Assembly: GCA_020746105.1 (NCBI GenBank)
Contig: CM036622.1
Coordinates: 41,083,477 to 41,147,476 of the forward strand
Direction of reading: 5' to 3'
DNA length: 64,000 bases
From: Trogon surrucura
Taxonomy: Eukaryota; Chordata; Aves; Trogoniformes; Trogonidae
In this document: piece after piece, positions 32,613 through 44,826 of the stretch
How the letters are laid out: the number at the start of each line of letters is the position of its first letter
Position numbering within the stretch: the first letter of the stretch is position 1
Made by a program: the position numbers and the translations under genes
The notes under the pieces: model-generated
What the model was told of the DNA's origin: nothing
What the model saw: only the letters and a program-made list of their open reading frames with translations
The model's database searches: none

Positions 32613-34914
32613 CTTAAATCCCAGGTTGTTTACTTTGAAAACTGCAGTTTAGTTGTCAAGTAAGTCAAGAGATGTCACATTTTTTTTATTCAGTGCTTCC
32701 CAGGGACCTGTGTCTGTGCCCATGCCCTGGTGAAGAATGCCCCCAGCTCACACTCATTCCAGATCTGAATCAGAAAACATAATGTCCAACAGTTTCTACA
32801 GGGCTCAGCTGGGTGAATATTCCCAGGACAAGCTCAGCACACATCACTTCCCTTGGGCCATGCCCAAGTGAAATGATCACCTACCTTCTTTTAAGGAGCA
32901 GATGGGAAGGACCTCATATTTTCTTTTACATAATAGTTCAGTGGGCAGATCAGTCACTCAGGACACAGGAGGAGTCAGGCTTTATGCCTTCCTAAGCACA
33001 AACAAAACAGTCTGCAGCTACCTAATTGCCAGGATATATTGCAAGGATATATTCATCACTCTTTTTTAAGCTCTGCTATCATGTAGAAAAGAATGCTGGT
33101 CAAGAGACTATAGAAACAGAAAATTTGAGCAACCTCTTCAGCTTACTATTAAGGGTAACAATTAGGTTTTCCCTTTGGGAAAAGAGAGTCTGGGTCTCCA
33201 GTGCCCACTGCCAGGAATGTTCTTATAAATTACTGTGTGTCTACTGTAAGAAGTAGAAACTGTACCCTACCTAGAACAACGACCTTCTAGTTAGGTGATC
33301 TCCTGCAAGGTGAAAAGCTGTCTTAAGCAAAGATAGGAACTGAAATGAGGTTCATTCCTCCATAGGCTGTAACCACTGGGCAATTACACAAAAGTAGTCA
33401 TTGTGGCCAGTAGCTGTGCAGAATGAAAATCAAATGAGATGTGCTCAGGTTCTTGAGAGTATATGGGTGATTATCCTAAGATAGTGATGCAGACTGTAGA
33501 TCCTGATTTGAAAGAGGCACCTCTAAGTCATCCTTACTGTGATGTCTGTGCTTCTGCGAGAAGCTTGCATGAAGACACCATTCCTCCTGTGCACTGGAAC
33601 TACCCAGCTTCATCCTGACGGTGCTGAACTTAACGCGGTGCCCTGCTCCGCTTGCTGCTTGCTGTAAGGTCTGTTCCGAGGCTGGAACTGACACACTGCT
33701 CGCATGCACACACCCCACTACCATTTATTTGCATAAAAATAATTTTGGTTTTGATTTGGCATTGAAAACCACAGCACTTTATACATAGCACATCTGCACA
33801 TCAAGAAGTACAAAACCGGACTCTGTTGGTAAAAGGTCAGGCATGATTTCTACCTTTCTAATGAATGTGAACCAGCAAAGCAGCAACCCAAAATTGGTGG
33901 TGTCAGTGTGATTTCAAGTTGCAACAGAGGTTTGGGTATGAAAGTCTAACACTTTGACCCTGCACACTTCCCTGCCCTCACTTGTTCTGCGTGTGCCAGG
34001 ACCACTGTGGCTAAGGGGATTCCAAGTGGATACTTCCAAGCTCTTCAGACCCATTTTTGGCTGAGACCGTTTTTTAGTGAGGTAAACACCTCACTGCAGA
34101 AGTGGACTATTCTGTTTTTCCCTGAGCAGATGCAGTTCGGATTGCTGGCAGCAGCAGCAGTACCAGTGCTTCCATGCTTCCCTTCTGTTGCCCTTGATCC
34201 CTGAGAAGTAGGAGCACTGAGGTCACCTTACACTTGTTTTGTTTTTATGCTAGGAGGGAACAACTGCTGTGTAATTTATAGAATTAACACATTTCAAATA
34301 GTTTCCAGTTGCCTGCTGCTACACTGCAGCAGTGGCAGAACACCACTCCCTCAAGCTGAATTGAAATGAATTCTTCCTTCAGTGAATCTCTGTTGCTGAT
34401 TAACTCTGGATGCTGAGAAGAATCCAAGGCTCTTAGAACAAAACAGGTGTTTATTTTCAGATCCAAGAGGAACTTTTATTCTGTCGGTTTTGACATCGAG
34501 CTCGCCTTCAGGGAAAACAAAAAAAAAGTCTTTTTTTAGTAAATACAGGTATTGAATGGTGATATCTGCAGCTCCTTTGCATGTATCTGCACCTCTTCTA
34601 CTACATGATTTGTATCTCCATAAATCCAGCTCATTATTGATGCACAGTGCCAAAATGCAGCCTCTGCAGAGGCAGTAAACCTTGACTGTCCAGTGTGTCA
34701 ACTTAGTCAATATAGAAGAATGCACTAGTGCATTTATTATATTCATAGCTCTCTTGCTATTTTATACAAGAGTCTTCTCCTTAACAACTCATTGGCATTG
34801 CCTATTTTCTTTCAGAAGACTGAAAATAAGCAAAAAATCCCCATATAATTCAAAGCCTGAAGACAGCATATGCCACTGCAACAACATAGATCAAGAAAGT
34901 GTAAGAATGAATAT

Positions 34915-35525
34915 AAGGGCTCAAGTCAAGAGTCCATCTAACCAAGTAATCCACTTCCAGCATTGGTCAGTATAGAAGAGGTTAAGAACATGGCACAAAT
35001 ACATCTGTGCACTTCCAGAGTACTCTGATAAGTTCAGCAGTTTGCAGTTCAGGGACTTCTAAGTATCTAACAGCTCTTAATGTTTTCTATCTTCACTACA
35101 GTTGTGCAAAGAGGCATCTCATTTTATTTACTCTGAACTTGCTTCTGTTGCTTTCATTTAATACCTTCATTTTTTTTGCAGTAGAAGAGATAGTGGACAT
35201 TCGTTTCCTGCTAAGCTTCACTATAAGGCTTATTTTCTTATGTGTCTACATCCTATCTTCCCTCAGTATACTCTTCCCTAAGTATGCAGGGTATATTTCA
35301 TCCCTTCTTGTGTGGACTCTCACTCATAGGTTTGGTCATTGTGCTGTTTTGTTGTATCTCTTTTAGTTAAACTATATTTTTGGAAATGAGACTATACCTG
35401 CATACAATATTGAGGAGTTCATCATGTATTCTGCTTTTTTTCCCCCTAATAGCTCCTAATAATCCATTTACAATTGACAATTGCTGAGCATCTAGCTACA
35501 TGATTTCCTAGAATGAAGATATATG
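34915..35525 (-). mobile_element. Ancient CR1-type LINE remnant, antisense
   Basis: Order-preserving motifs match an old sauropsid CR1-type LINE in reverse. They are AGTCCATCTAACCAAGTAAT near 34931, GAACTTGCTTCTGTTGCTTT near 35135, TAGAAGAGATAGTGGACATT near 35182, TGTGTCTACATCCTATCTTC near 35241, TGAGACTATACCTGCATACA near 35387 and CTGAGCATCTAGCTACATGA near 35484. All frames are broken. Matched from memory; boundaries approximate. Confidence 0.5.
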
Positions 35526-38500
35526 GAGGAGCAAGTAGAGCTCATTTCAAGAATCTTAGTGTGCAAGATCTAATACACTGTCTTTAAAGTTCTTTGGATT
35601 AGCTGCAAAGTCAGTGGTTATAGTGGGAAGCCAAACTTGTAGCTCTGTCATAGATGTCAGGATAGCTCCATGGTCTTCCTGAACACTAACATAAATCAAG
35701 GCTTCTTTACAATTCCATGACAAATAACTCCGTTGCCATGCAATAGCTGGACAAGCAAGAGGTACCAGATTAACTCATCACGATGCAAAAAAAGGAGGTT
35801 GTCTCTGGAAATTGTATGCTCAACATGGCCTCATCCTGCAGGCCTTCACACAAGTTCCTTCAGGAATAAAGGATTTGGCCATTGTGGCTTTGTGATCCTG
35901 AGCTGCTAAATGCAACAGTAAATGACAGCTTTTATGCTCCCCTAGGTGGAAGGTCCAGATTTCCAGGAGATTCTTTTGTGACTTCATGGACTTACCCTAT
36001 TTCATGTAACAGAGTGTACTCTGTTACTTCTGATTTTAGAGGAGGATAAGATACACCGAAGAAAGAGTCTGAAAAACAGGGTGTATCCAATAAAGACAAG
36101 CCGAGAGTTTAAGCCTTGGGAAATAATAATAAAAATACACAGCTCACACATCTTATATCTTCCATGAATAAATAGAAAATACATCTTCCAGGCTTCATTC
36201 CCTTGTTCCCAAGTCTTCACTCCTGTGGTGTGAGGACTGGTACAGCAGAACTTTGTAGATAAATGATTGACTCTTTAGCTCTGTTGATGAGATAATTTTT
36301 TATACTATATAAACACTGTCCCTGACACTGAAAGATATCAGAAATACTGGAATAACTGTCTGCCATGCTTGTCCACTATCACCCAGGGATTTAGAGTTGA
36401 GGTACAGGTAGAGTACGTGCAGAAATGACGGAAACATGGAGGGAGAGACTTAGACACATACATATTTTTGACCTATAAAAAATGTTATTTATAGGGCATG
36501 GAAGAAATTAGTGTACTGGAGACACAATGAGCTAGTAAAAGCTTTTATTTCATTAAGGAATGAGCATATTTGCATGCTAATGCACCAGCTAGTTCTTCCT
36601 GCTCATTGATGTTTCACTGCCATGCTGAGATGTCATCTATGGAAACCATGTGCAAAGCATAATTGAAGCCAGTTCTTGCTTGAAGTTGGATAAATTGAAG
36701 TTGGGGGAAATAGAGCAAGATGAGAAAAGCAATCATATCCAAGGAGGCAGCAGATCCTGTCACTCATGCAGCCCTTTGTCCAGGCTATACCCATTCAAAC
36801 GCTGTTCACAAACAGCTGTCCTTGTTTTAGTCTGATCTTGCAAGTTTTAGTTTTAGTCCAACCTTGAGCCCAGCAGAGGGTTTCTCTGACCCTGTTTTCT
36901 GGCAATCCGAATACTTGGTCTATGCAAGATCACCTTGCCTATTTTAAAGTGAGAGACAAAAAAGGCTCTTCAGCAAAAGAATCTTCTAGAAAAGTGCAGT
37001 GCCATTAGGTTTTGAATGGATGTCTATTTGAAAGCAAACCTTTTCCAGTCTACTTAAATGTTTACAGCTGTCCACTGCTGTTTCACATTCGCTCATCCAC
37101 GCTGTGTAAAACTGCCAAAAGCAACAAACTCCTCTGTGGACTCCATAGTGTGTAACATCTTTCCCTTTTGTGGAGCTAGTGTTGTGCAAGTTTGCTTTAA
37201 AACATGATCCTAGGTTATTGTGGAACAGAAACTGCCCCAAAACCAGTTCACCTTTTTCTTGGAAGAAAGGTTGAGCTAATTACCCAACCAGACACCTCAG
37301 CGCACACTGGTCCCACATGTAATTTGCAGCTCTTAGACACAGTGTTCCCCATTTCTTTGTTATTGCTCTCTCTTGCTGCTCCAGATGTCCCTACATTGTC
37401 TTACTGTTTCTGATGTTCATCTCTTATGTTTTCTAGCCTACATCTTTCTACAGATGAGCACTGTTTCCTAGTTATAAGAAGGATATGGGGAAAAAAAAAC
37501 CCCATGCCATAGCATGTTTTAATTCAGTTTAATATGAACTTCTCTAAACAAGATGCTTTTAGTGTCAATCTGAAAGAAGATTCCTTAAAGGCCAGGTGAC
37601 CAAAAGATATTAAAGAGTCAAAGGCTTTTGGAAATGTCATTAGTTTTAATAGGCATTACAGAACAAATTATAAAAGGGTGGAGGTCTGCTCAGTGTCCCA
37701 AGGTGTCAGAGATTTTGGTAATGACACCTAATTTCTGAAGTTAGAAGATTAGTCTCTGGCGAATGGGCACTCCTAAGACAGTTTATCTGTGGCGGCTCAT
37801 ACAGAAGAATCACATGCTGTGAGTGCCAATTTCTTTTCATTACACTATTTTTGCTGCAATCTTCTAATGTAAATGGGTTTAATCCTAGATCCACCTGCTG
37901 TTAACAGGAGCTGCAGTACCAAAAAAGAGCGCTAGATGATTGAAGGCTGACCCTTCAGCAGGAATACATGGGGACAGAAAAAAAAGTAAGGGGCCATAAG
38001 ACCAACCATTGGATGAGCTTAGAGCTCTTCAGGTATTAAATTCCTTCAGGAATTCCCAATGACAAGACAACTAATGAATTGATGGGCACAGAGGCTTTGC
38101 AGCGCTGGGGTAAATGTTACCTTGGGTGTAAGCATCTCACGTCAGTTTCTTCAAGCCAAGCACTCTGTAGCCCACGGTATGCTTCTAAAATTCAAATAAT
38201 GCAAAACACAGGGTGAGTTCAGGGTGCACTTTTACATGTGCCAAGGAACATGCTGCTCCGTTGCTCAGGGTGCCCACTTCAGAGCAAAGCCTCTGGTCAA
38301 AAATCTGCAGTTATTTACCCAGGGATTAATCTGAAGCTTTTGTTACCGTGAGATAGAGGAGGGATAAGAAAGGGGCCACCACTAATTTAGTGTGTTGTTG
38401 CCACTTGACATGTATTTGCTGACCACAGAAATACAGCAGTGAACAGAAGCACAGATTTCATTCAGGTCTGTGCTCAGTTTTGGTACTGAAATGCCATCGC

Positions 38501-38949
38501 ACATTAGATATGCTAGTAAGGTGTCTTTGCTTGCCACTCAAAAATTAAAGCAATGCTAATGAACATGCTAGCAGCACCTGAATGGCAGTATGGTGTGGAA
38601 ACAAGAGGTCTATGTAAAACCTAGAGCCTGCTCTGATTCTTTCTACCCTCTTCCTACACAGCAAATAGGGACCAAGACATTTACAGGAGCAGTATCAGCT
38701 CAGCGCACTCTTGTCTTTTGAAAGGCTCCTAACCTGACGTTCCCACAGATGTAGTTGTCCGTGCGGATCTGACCAGTCCTTATATCACATCAAGCTGGAG
38801 TAGAAGCTCTTGCTCAGCCCAGAGTTGCTCAGATGGGCCTTGGAAAGGAAAACCCAACTCCTGTTCCTATGCAGTGGGGAGGGCTGGCCCAGACTGCCCC
38901 TGAGCGCTCCATGTTCATGAAATGGAAAATCTACCCATGCCCTGAGAAC

Positions 38950-39973
38950 AGAATCATAGAATCATAGAATCATAGAATGTCAGGGATTGGAAGGGACCTC
39001 GAAAGATCATCAAATCCAATCCCCCTGCCAGAGCAGGAACGCCTAGATTATGCTACATAGGAACGTGTCCAGGCAGGTCTTGAATGTCTCCAGAGAAGGA
39101 GACTCCACAACCTCCCTGGGCAGCCTGTTCCAGTGTTCCGTCACCCTCAGTGAGAAGAAGTTTCTTCTCGAGTTTAAGCGGAACCTCTTATGTTCCAGTT
39201 TCAGCCCATTACCCCTTGTCCTATCAGTGGTTGTCACCGAGAAGAACCTGGCTCCATCCTCGTGACACTCACCCTTGATATATTTGTAAACATTAATGAG
39301 GTCACCCCTCAGTCTCCTCTTCTCCAAACTAAAGAGCCCCAGCTCCCTCAGTCTTTTCTCATAAGGGAGATGCTCCACTCCCCTAATCATCCTAGTTGCC
39401 CTGTGCTGGACTCTCTTCAGCAGTTCCCTGTCTTTCTTGAACTGAGGGGCCCAGAACTGGACACAGTATTCCAGATGGGGTCTCACCAGGGCAGAGTAGA
39501 GGGGAAGGAGAACCTCTCTCGACCTACTAACCACCCCCCTTCTAATACACCCCAGGATGCCATTGGCCTTCCTGGCCACAAGGGCACAGTGCTGGCTCAT
39601 GGTCATCCTGCTGTCCACCAAGACTCCCAGGTCCCTTTCCCCTACACTGCTCTCTAATAAGTCATTCCCCAACTTATACTGGAACCTGGGGTTGTTTCTA
39701 CCCAGATGCAAGACTCTACATTTACCCTTGTTATATTTCATTAAATTTTTCCCCGCCCAACCCTCCAGGCTGTCCAGGTCTCGCTGGATGGCAGCACAGC
39801 CTTCTGGCGTGTCAGCCACTCCTCCCAGCTTGGTGTCATCAGCAAACTTGCTGATAGGACTCTCTAGTCCCTCATCCAAGTCATCGATGAATATATTGAA
39901 TAATACTGGTCCCAGTACCGACCCTTGAGGCACTCCACTGGATACAGGCCTCCAACCAGACTCCGCCCCATTG
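38950..39973 (-). mobile_element. CR1 LINE, antisense, 3' part of interrupted host copy
   Basis: It starts (element 3' end) with repeated AGAATCAT units and runs through the CR1 3' UTR into ORF2. The minus-strand frame encodes reverse transcriptase residues including [20 protein letters not shown] and FADDTK. It stops abruptly at CCCCATTG (39966-39973). The continuation of the same element, ACCACAACTCTTTGGC, resumes at 41429 after a sense CR1. Joined length is about 1.28 kb, so it is a 5'-truncated copy. The long minus frame 39043-40038 crosses the junction and is chimeric at its N-terminus. Confidence 0.95.
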
Positions 39974-41428
39974 GAGACGGGAGAGGTGCCTGAGGACTGG
40001 AGGGAAGCAAATGTCACTCCAGTCTTCAAAAAGGGCAAGAAGGAGGACCCGGGTAACTATAGACCGGTCAGCCTCACCTCCATGCCTGGGAAAGTGATGG
40101 AACGACTTATCCTTGGTGCCATCTCAAGGCATATCAGGGATAAGAGGGTCATTAGAGACAGTCAACATGGCTTCACCAAAGGGAAGTCATGCTTGACTAA
40201 CCTCATAACCTTTTATGAGGATATAACAAGGTGGATAGATGATGGCAGAGCGGTGGATGTGGTCTACCTTGACTTCAGTAAAGCATTTGACACAGTCTCC
40301 CACAGCATCCTTGCTGCTAAACTGCAGAAGTGTGGTCTAGACTCTCGGCTAGTGAGGTGGACTGTGAACTGGCTGAGGGGAAGAAGCCAAAGAGTTTTGG
40401 TCAATGGGGCAGAGTCTGGTTGGAGACCTGTATCCAGTGGAGTGCCTCAAGGGTCGGTACTGGGACCAGTATTATTCAATATATTCATCGATGACTTGGA
40501 TGAGGGACTAGAGAGTACTATCAGCAAGTTTGCTGATGACACCAAGCTGGGAGGAGTGGCTGACACACCAGAAGGCTGTGCTGCCATCCAGCGAGACCTG
40601 GACAGGCTGGAGCGTTGGGCGGGGAAAAATTTAATGAAATATAACAAGGGTAAATGTAGGGTCTTGCATCTGGGTAGGAACAACCCCAGGTTCCAGTATA
40701 AGTTGGGGAATGACTTATTAGAGAGCAGTGTAGGGGAAAGGGACCTGGGAGTCTTGGTGGACAGCAGGATGACCATGAGCCAGCACTGTGCCCTTGTGGC
40801 CAGGAAGGCCAATGGCATCCTGGGGTGTATTAGAAGGGGGGTGGTTAGTAGGTCGAGAGAGGTTCTCCTTCCCCTCTACTCTGCCCTGGTGAGACCCCAT
40901 CTGGAATACTGTGTCCAGTTCTGGGCCCCTCAGTTCAAGAAAGACAGGGAACTGCTGGAGAGAGTCCAGCACAGGGCAACTAGGATGATTAAGGGAGTGG
41001 AGCATCTCCCTTATGAGAAAAGACTGAAGGAGCTGGGGCTCTTTAGTTTGGAGAAGAGGAGGCTGAGGGGTGACCTCATTAATGTTTACAAATATATCAA
41101 GGGTGAGTGTCACGAGGATGGAGCCAGGCTCTTCTCGGTGACAACCACTGATAGGACAAGGGGTAATGGGCTGAAACTGGAACATAAGAGGTTCCGCTTA
41201 AACTCGAGAAGAAACTTCTTCTCAGTGAGGGTGACGGAGCCCTGGAACAGGCTGCCCAGAGAGGCTGTGGAGTCTCCTTCTCTGGAGACATTCAAGACCT
41301 GCCTGGACACGTTCCTGTGTGGCATAGTCTAGGCATTCCTGCTCTGGCAGGGGGATTGGACTTGATGATCTTTCGAGGTCCCTTCCAATCCCTAACATTC
41401 TATGATTCTATGATTCTATGATTCTATG
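39974..41428 (+). mobile_element. CR1 LINE, sense, inserted into the antisense CR1
   Basis: About 1455 bases, 5'-truncated inside ORF2, ending in four ATTCTATG units (41397-41428). An uninterrupted frame of about 450 codons ends with TAG at 41330-41332. It encodes the central and C-terminal reverse transcriptase: [35 protein letters not shown] and the catalytic FADD. The start ([17 protein letters not shown]) has no native ATG and lacks the endonuclease and early fingers, so it cannot be autonomous. It is nearly identical to the copy at 53484-54846. Three bases (TTG) at the left junction are shared between host and insert. Confidence 0.95.
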
Positions 41429-41680
41429 ACCACAACTCTTTGGCTTCTTCCCCTTAGCCAGTTCACAGTTCACCTCACTACCCGAGAGTCTAGACCACAC
41501 TTCCTCAGTTTAGCAGCAAGGATGCTGTGGGAGACTGTGTCAAATGCTTTACTGAAGTCAAGGTAGACCACATCCACCGCTCTGCCATCATCTATCCACC
41601 TTGTTATATCCTCGTAAAAGGCTATGAGGTTAGTCAAGCACGACTTCCCCTTGGTGAAGCCATGTTGACTGTCTCTAATG
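41429..41680 (-). mobile_element. CR1 LINE, antisense, 5' part of interrupted host copy
   Basis: It continues the element at 38950-39973. The minus strand encodes [20 protein letters not shown] and [15 protein letters not shown], then a TGG-to-TGA stop (41470-41472 on the + strand) just before the interrupted point. CR1 homology ends at CTCTAATG (41680), the 5' truncation point of the host copy. Confidence 0.93.
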
Positions 41681-43512
41681 CTAGTTTTTTTTCCAACAGA
41701 TAATCGATGAGCATGCTGGAGACCAAGGATTATAACCAAATCTTGAAGTACTACTAAAAGAACGAGTTTAAGGCATGCAAGTCACACTAGGCAAAGCAGA
41801 ACTGCACACTACGCACCTGTGAGTCCCTCAGGCAATTTTTTCAATTAAGTGGTCTCTTGCACTGCTTCCACCTTACTACATGCTTCCTGTTTTTCATATA
41901 ACATATGCGCTTGAGAAAAATCACAATCTGGTTTTGATAACTGGGGAGAAAAAAACTAAAAAGACTCCAAAAACCCAGATGCCAAATTGAGATATTTCCC
42001 CCACTTTCACTATCTTTCAACAACAGTCTTGTTCATTGCTCCATAATTCTTACCCGAGTGAAATGAAGAAGCGAGTCCAACCTCCTTGTCTGGCCACAGG
42101 GTAGGTATCTCTTGCAGGGAGCTGGCTGTGTGTGCAGGTGCCCCATCAAATGCCCCACGACCTGGGTCCCAGCCTTTAGGGCTGCTGAAATCTCTGCCAA
42201 AGCTGCTGCAGACCCAGGGCACAATGCTTCTCACTTGCAAGAGGGGCTGGTGGCAAGAGGATGTACCATGTAGAAACTATAGACCAAGATATTACTTTTT
42301 CGTCCCTTCATTTCACTTGCTCAGTTGCATCTGGTTTTTAATAGAAGATTTCCAAGGGACGAGGGCAGATGCTGCCAGGAGTCCTCACCCACACAACACA
42401 AGTGAGTCCCAACTTGAACTCCCAGCTAAGCCATTATGGCCACTGGTGGCTCAGACAGTGGCAGCACCTAAGAGCTTAAGGCCATTCATAAGAAGCAGGA
42501 TATGCACACTGGGCCCTCTGCTTTCTGTCTCTCTTCTGAACCAAGAGCATTGCAGAGAGGACGAGTTACCAGCACAAAACGAGTGAGCAACTCCAGCAGA
42601 CATGGCTGCATCACAGCAGAAGTGAGATGGAGGAAATGTGGAGTTTGGGAGGGATTTTTCAGGTGCTTGATTTTGTGCTTTCCCTGGTTAGGAGATTAAT
42701 TAAAAATAAATCTTTTGGGGCTCATCTGCGAGAGGAGGAAAGAAGGTTCATAACTGCATTTATGTGAATCCCAAATTTAAAAATACATCTAAGATGAATG
42801 AGTGGGAATAAAACCTGTTCTGGTGAGCCCTACTCCTCAGGAATTCCTGTTTGCTGAAAAAGAGGCAAACTCCTTTATCAGGGAAATCAATCTATTGAAG
42901 GGAGAGCAATTCCCCCCAATTGAAGTGTGAAGCATGACATACTCTGCTCTTAAATCATTTATATTTTACTTTTTTATGATGCAATCATGAATTAGCTTTT
43001 TCTGCATTTGTAATTAGAGGATAGAACAGATGGTCAGGGCTTAGTTCAGGGTGATAAATCCATTAGGATAACCTACAGAAAGCTGCTGCTGTGGTGGTTG
43101 CTGCCAAATAACTGTTCATTCAATGCTTTGTTCAGGCTTTGGATACTGGGTGGAAGAATAACCACCCCAGTTCTTCACTACCTCGAGATACAAGGGATAA
43201 GAAATCATGCCCAAGTTTGAGGAATGTATTATTACTGTCTATGTGATTCAAGAAACTTGGAAGTTATGATACAGGAGATATACGGGGCAATGTAGGGAAA
43301 TAGCCTGGAGTTGTTGCTTCCCAGTAGCTGCCCCTGCAGATACCCCACCTCAGGGTTCATGTCTGCTTTTTGGAGTGAATGAAATTTAGCTGAACAGATG
43401 GCCTGATTGCAGAGTACAGTCTTCTATCAAGGAGTGATTGCAAAATATTCACTTCATTTTGAAGGCATATCTTCACTCGTTTTGCACAAAATTTCTCAAA
43501 GCGTTTAGACTT

Positions 43513-43735
43513 TTAGAATCCTAGAATGGTTTGGGTTGGGAAGGACCTTAAAGACTACCTAGTTCCAACCCCCCTGCCATGGCAGAGGCACCTTGAACTA
43601 GACGAGGTTGCTCAAAGCCCCATCCAACCTGGCCTTGAACATTTCCAGGGATGAGGCATCCACAACTTCTCTGGGCAACTATTCCAGTGTCTCACCACCC
43701 TCACAGTAAAGAATTTATTCCTAATACCTATATGA
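43513..43735 (-). mobile_element. CR1 LINE 3' fragment, antisense, different subfamily
   Basis: TTAGAATCCTAGAATGGTTT, GGGTTGGGAAGGACCTTAAA, CCCCATCCAACCTGGCCTTG and CACCCTCACAGTAAAGAATT are typical CR1 3' sequence in reverse. The CCAACCTGGCC variant distinguishes it from the young copies in this window. A run of about 18 A follows at about 43752-43769. Confidence 0.85.
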
Positions 43736-44802
43736 CCTGTCTTTTTTTCTAAAAAAAAAAAAAAAAAGTCAGAATAATTAGGTATCCTATAGCTTATGAT
43801 TAGCAAAAAGATATTAAACCATAAAGCAAACAAGGCAAGAAGTTGTGTGTTCTTTATTTCTAATGATGTCTTTGACCTGAATCACCTCAGGCTGCTCCAA
43901 AAATGAATCTCAGCAGAATCCGTGGGGTCAGCTTCAGGGAGGTTCAGATCTATGTTTGGTCTCTCTGTGCCTCTGGAAACCAGCAGTACCTTTTTTCTGA
44001 GATTCTTTGGCACTTCTGCTACTAATAATTCTTGCTGAAATCCCTTTCCAGCACTGGCACATTATCGCGTATCTTTGGATAGCATTTCTACGTGGAAACA
44101 GTATCTCCATATACCAGGAGCTCAGAGTTTCGTAACATCTGAGGAGCTAGAAACTAGCTGTGGAGTTGTATCAAGTGTGTTAGAGGAGAGGGGAGTCTGC
44201 TGAGGAAGGAGGTGGAGTTCCTGCAGACATCTCCTAGAAAAGCAGTGAGGATTTTTGTGGGGAAACGAGCCTGCCACAGTTACAGCCTACCCACCTGAGT
44301 GCCCATTCCAGTCCCTTTTTCTTCATTCTCCAGGGACCTGGGCACACAGTATCATGACATATGACAGGGCCAAGCCAAATTCTTGTTGTATGCTGAGCTC
44401 CCAAATGTTTCAACAGGAACATCTCATAGGAAGGGACACCCATTAGGTGACAAAATGAGCAGAGGAAATCTGACTGTACACAAATGCATATAAAATAAAA
44501 ATATCATGATTTTGTTGTGTTCTTCTGTACGTAGTAATGTCATGGGGCTTTATTAACAAAAGCTGCTTAAGCAGAGGTTTGAATTTGAACAGGGTTCATT
44601 TGATTTCTGTACCTCACCACTTCCTGGCTGACTGCTCAGTATCTGCCAGCATAGGCATTATGTGATGCTCTGCTTGTCCCCAAAGCTGTCAGTCAAGACA
44701 GCACCAAGGATGGGAAATGGTTAGAGCTCGAATAAATATTAGCAGGATAGTCTGGACCGTGACCGCTTCCCTCCTACTCTTGCCTTCACCCGCCTACACA
44801 CA

Positions 44803-44826
44803 TGCTGCTGCTGCTGCTGCTGCTGC
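44803..44826. repeat. (TGC)8 trinucleotide microsatellite
   Basis: Eight perfect TGC units. It lies within a short open frame on both strands, giving Ala or Ser runs, but no gene is supported there. Confidence 0.95.

Larger units (their letters stand above)
31091..38949. other. Intergenic region ARMC3-MSRB2, left part
   Basis: No supported gene. It contains an older antisense CR1 with a small sense CR1 inside it (32318-32612) and a decayed antisense CR1-type LINE (34915-35525). Open frames of 100-130 codons at 31262-31667 and 34351-34746 overlap on both strands and resemble no known protein. Confidence 0.6.

Noticed and set aside
37741-37867. 10-base inverted repeat TTAGAAGATT / AATCTTCTAA
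   Set aside because: The arms do not extend, 107 bases of unrelated sequence separate them, and such pairs are expected by chance in AT-rich DNA.
39190-39657. 155- and 123-codon frames, repeated three times around 39.2, 40.5 and 53.9 kb
   Set aside because: These are antisense shadows of CR1 ORF2 and recur because the element recurs.
39043-40038. 331-codon minus-strand frame that looks like one protein
   Set aside because: It crosses the junction between two CR1 copies. The first about 20 residues come from the antisense reading of the inserted element, the rest from the host CR1 reverse transcriptase. It is not a gene.
42086-42586. 166-codon + strand frame in the intergenic region
   Set aside because: No recognised motif, no promoter or splice context, and other frames overlap it. 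Length alone is not enough in GC-richer DNA.
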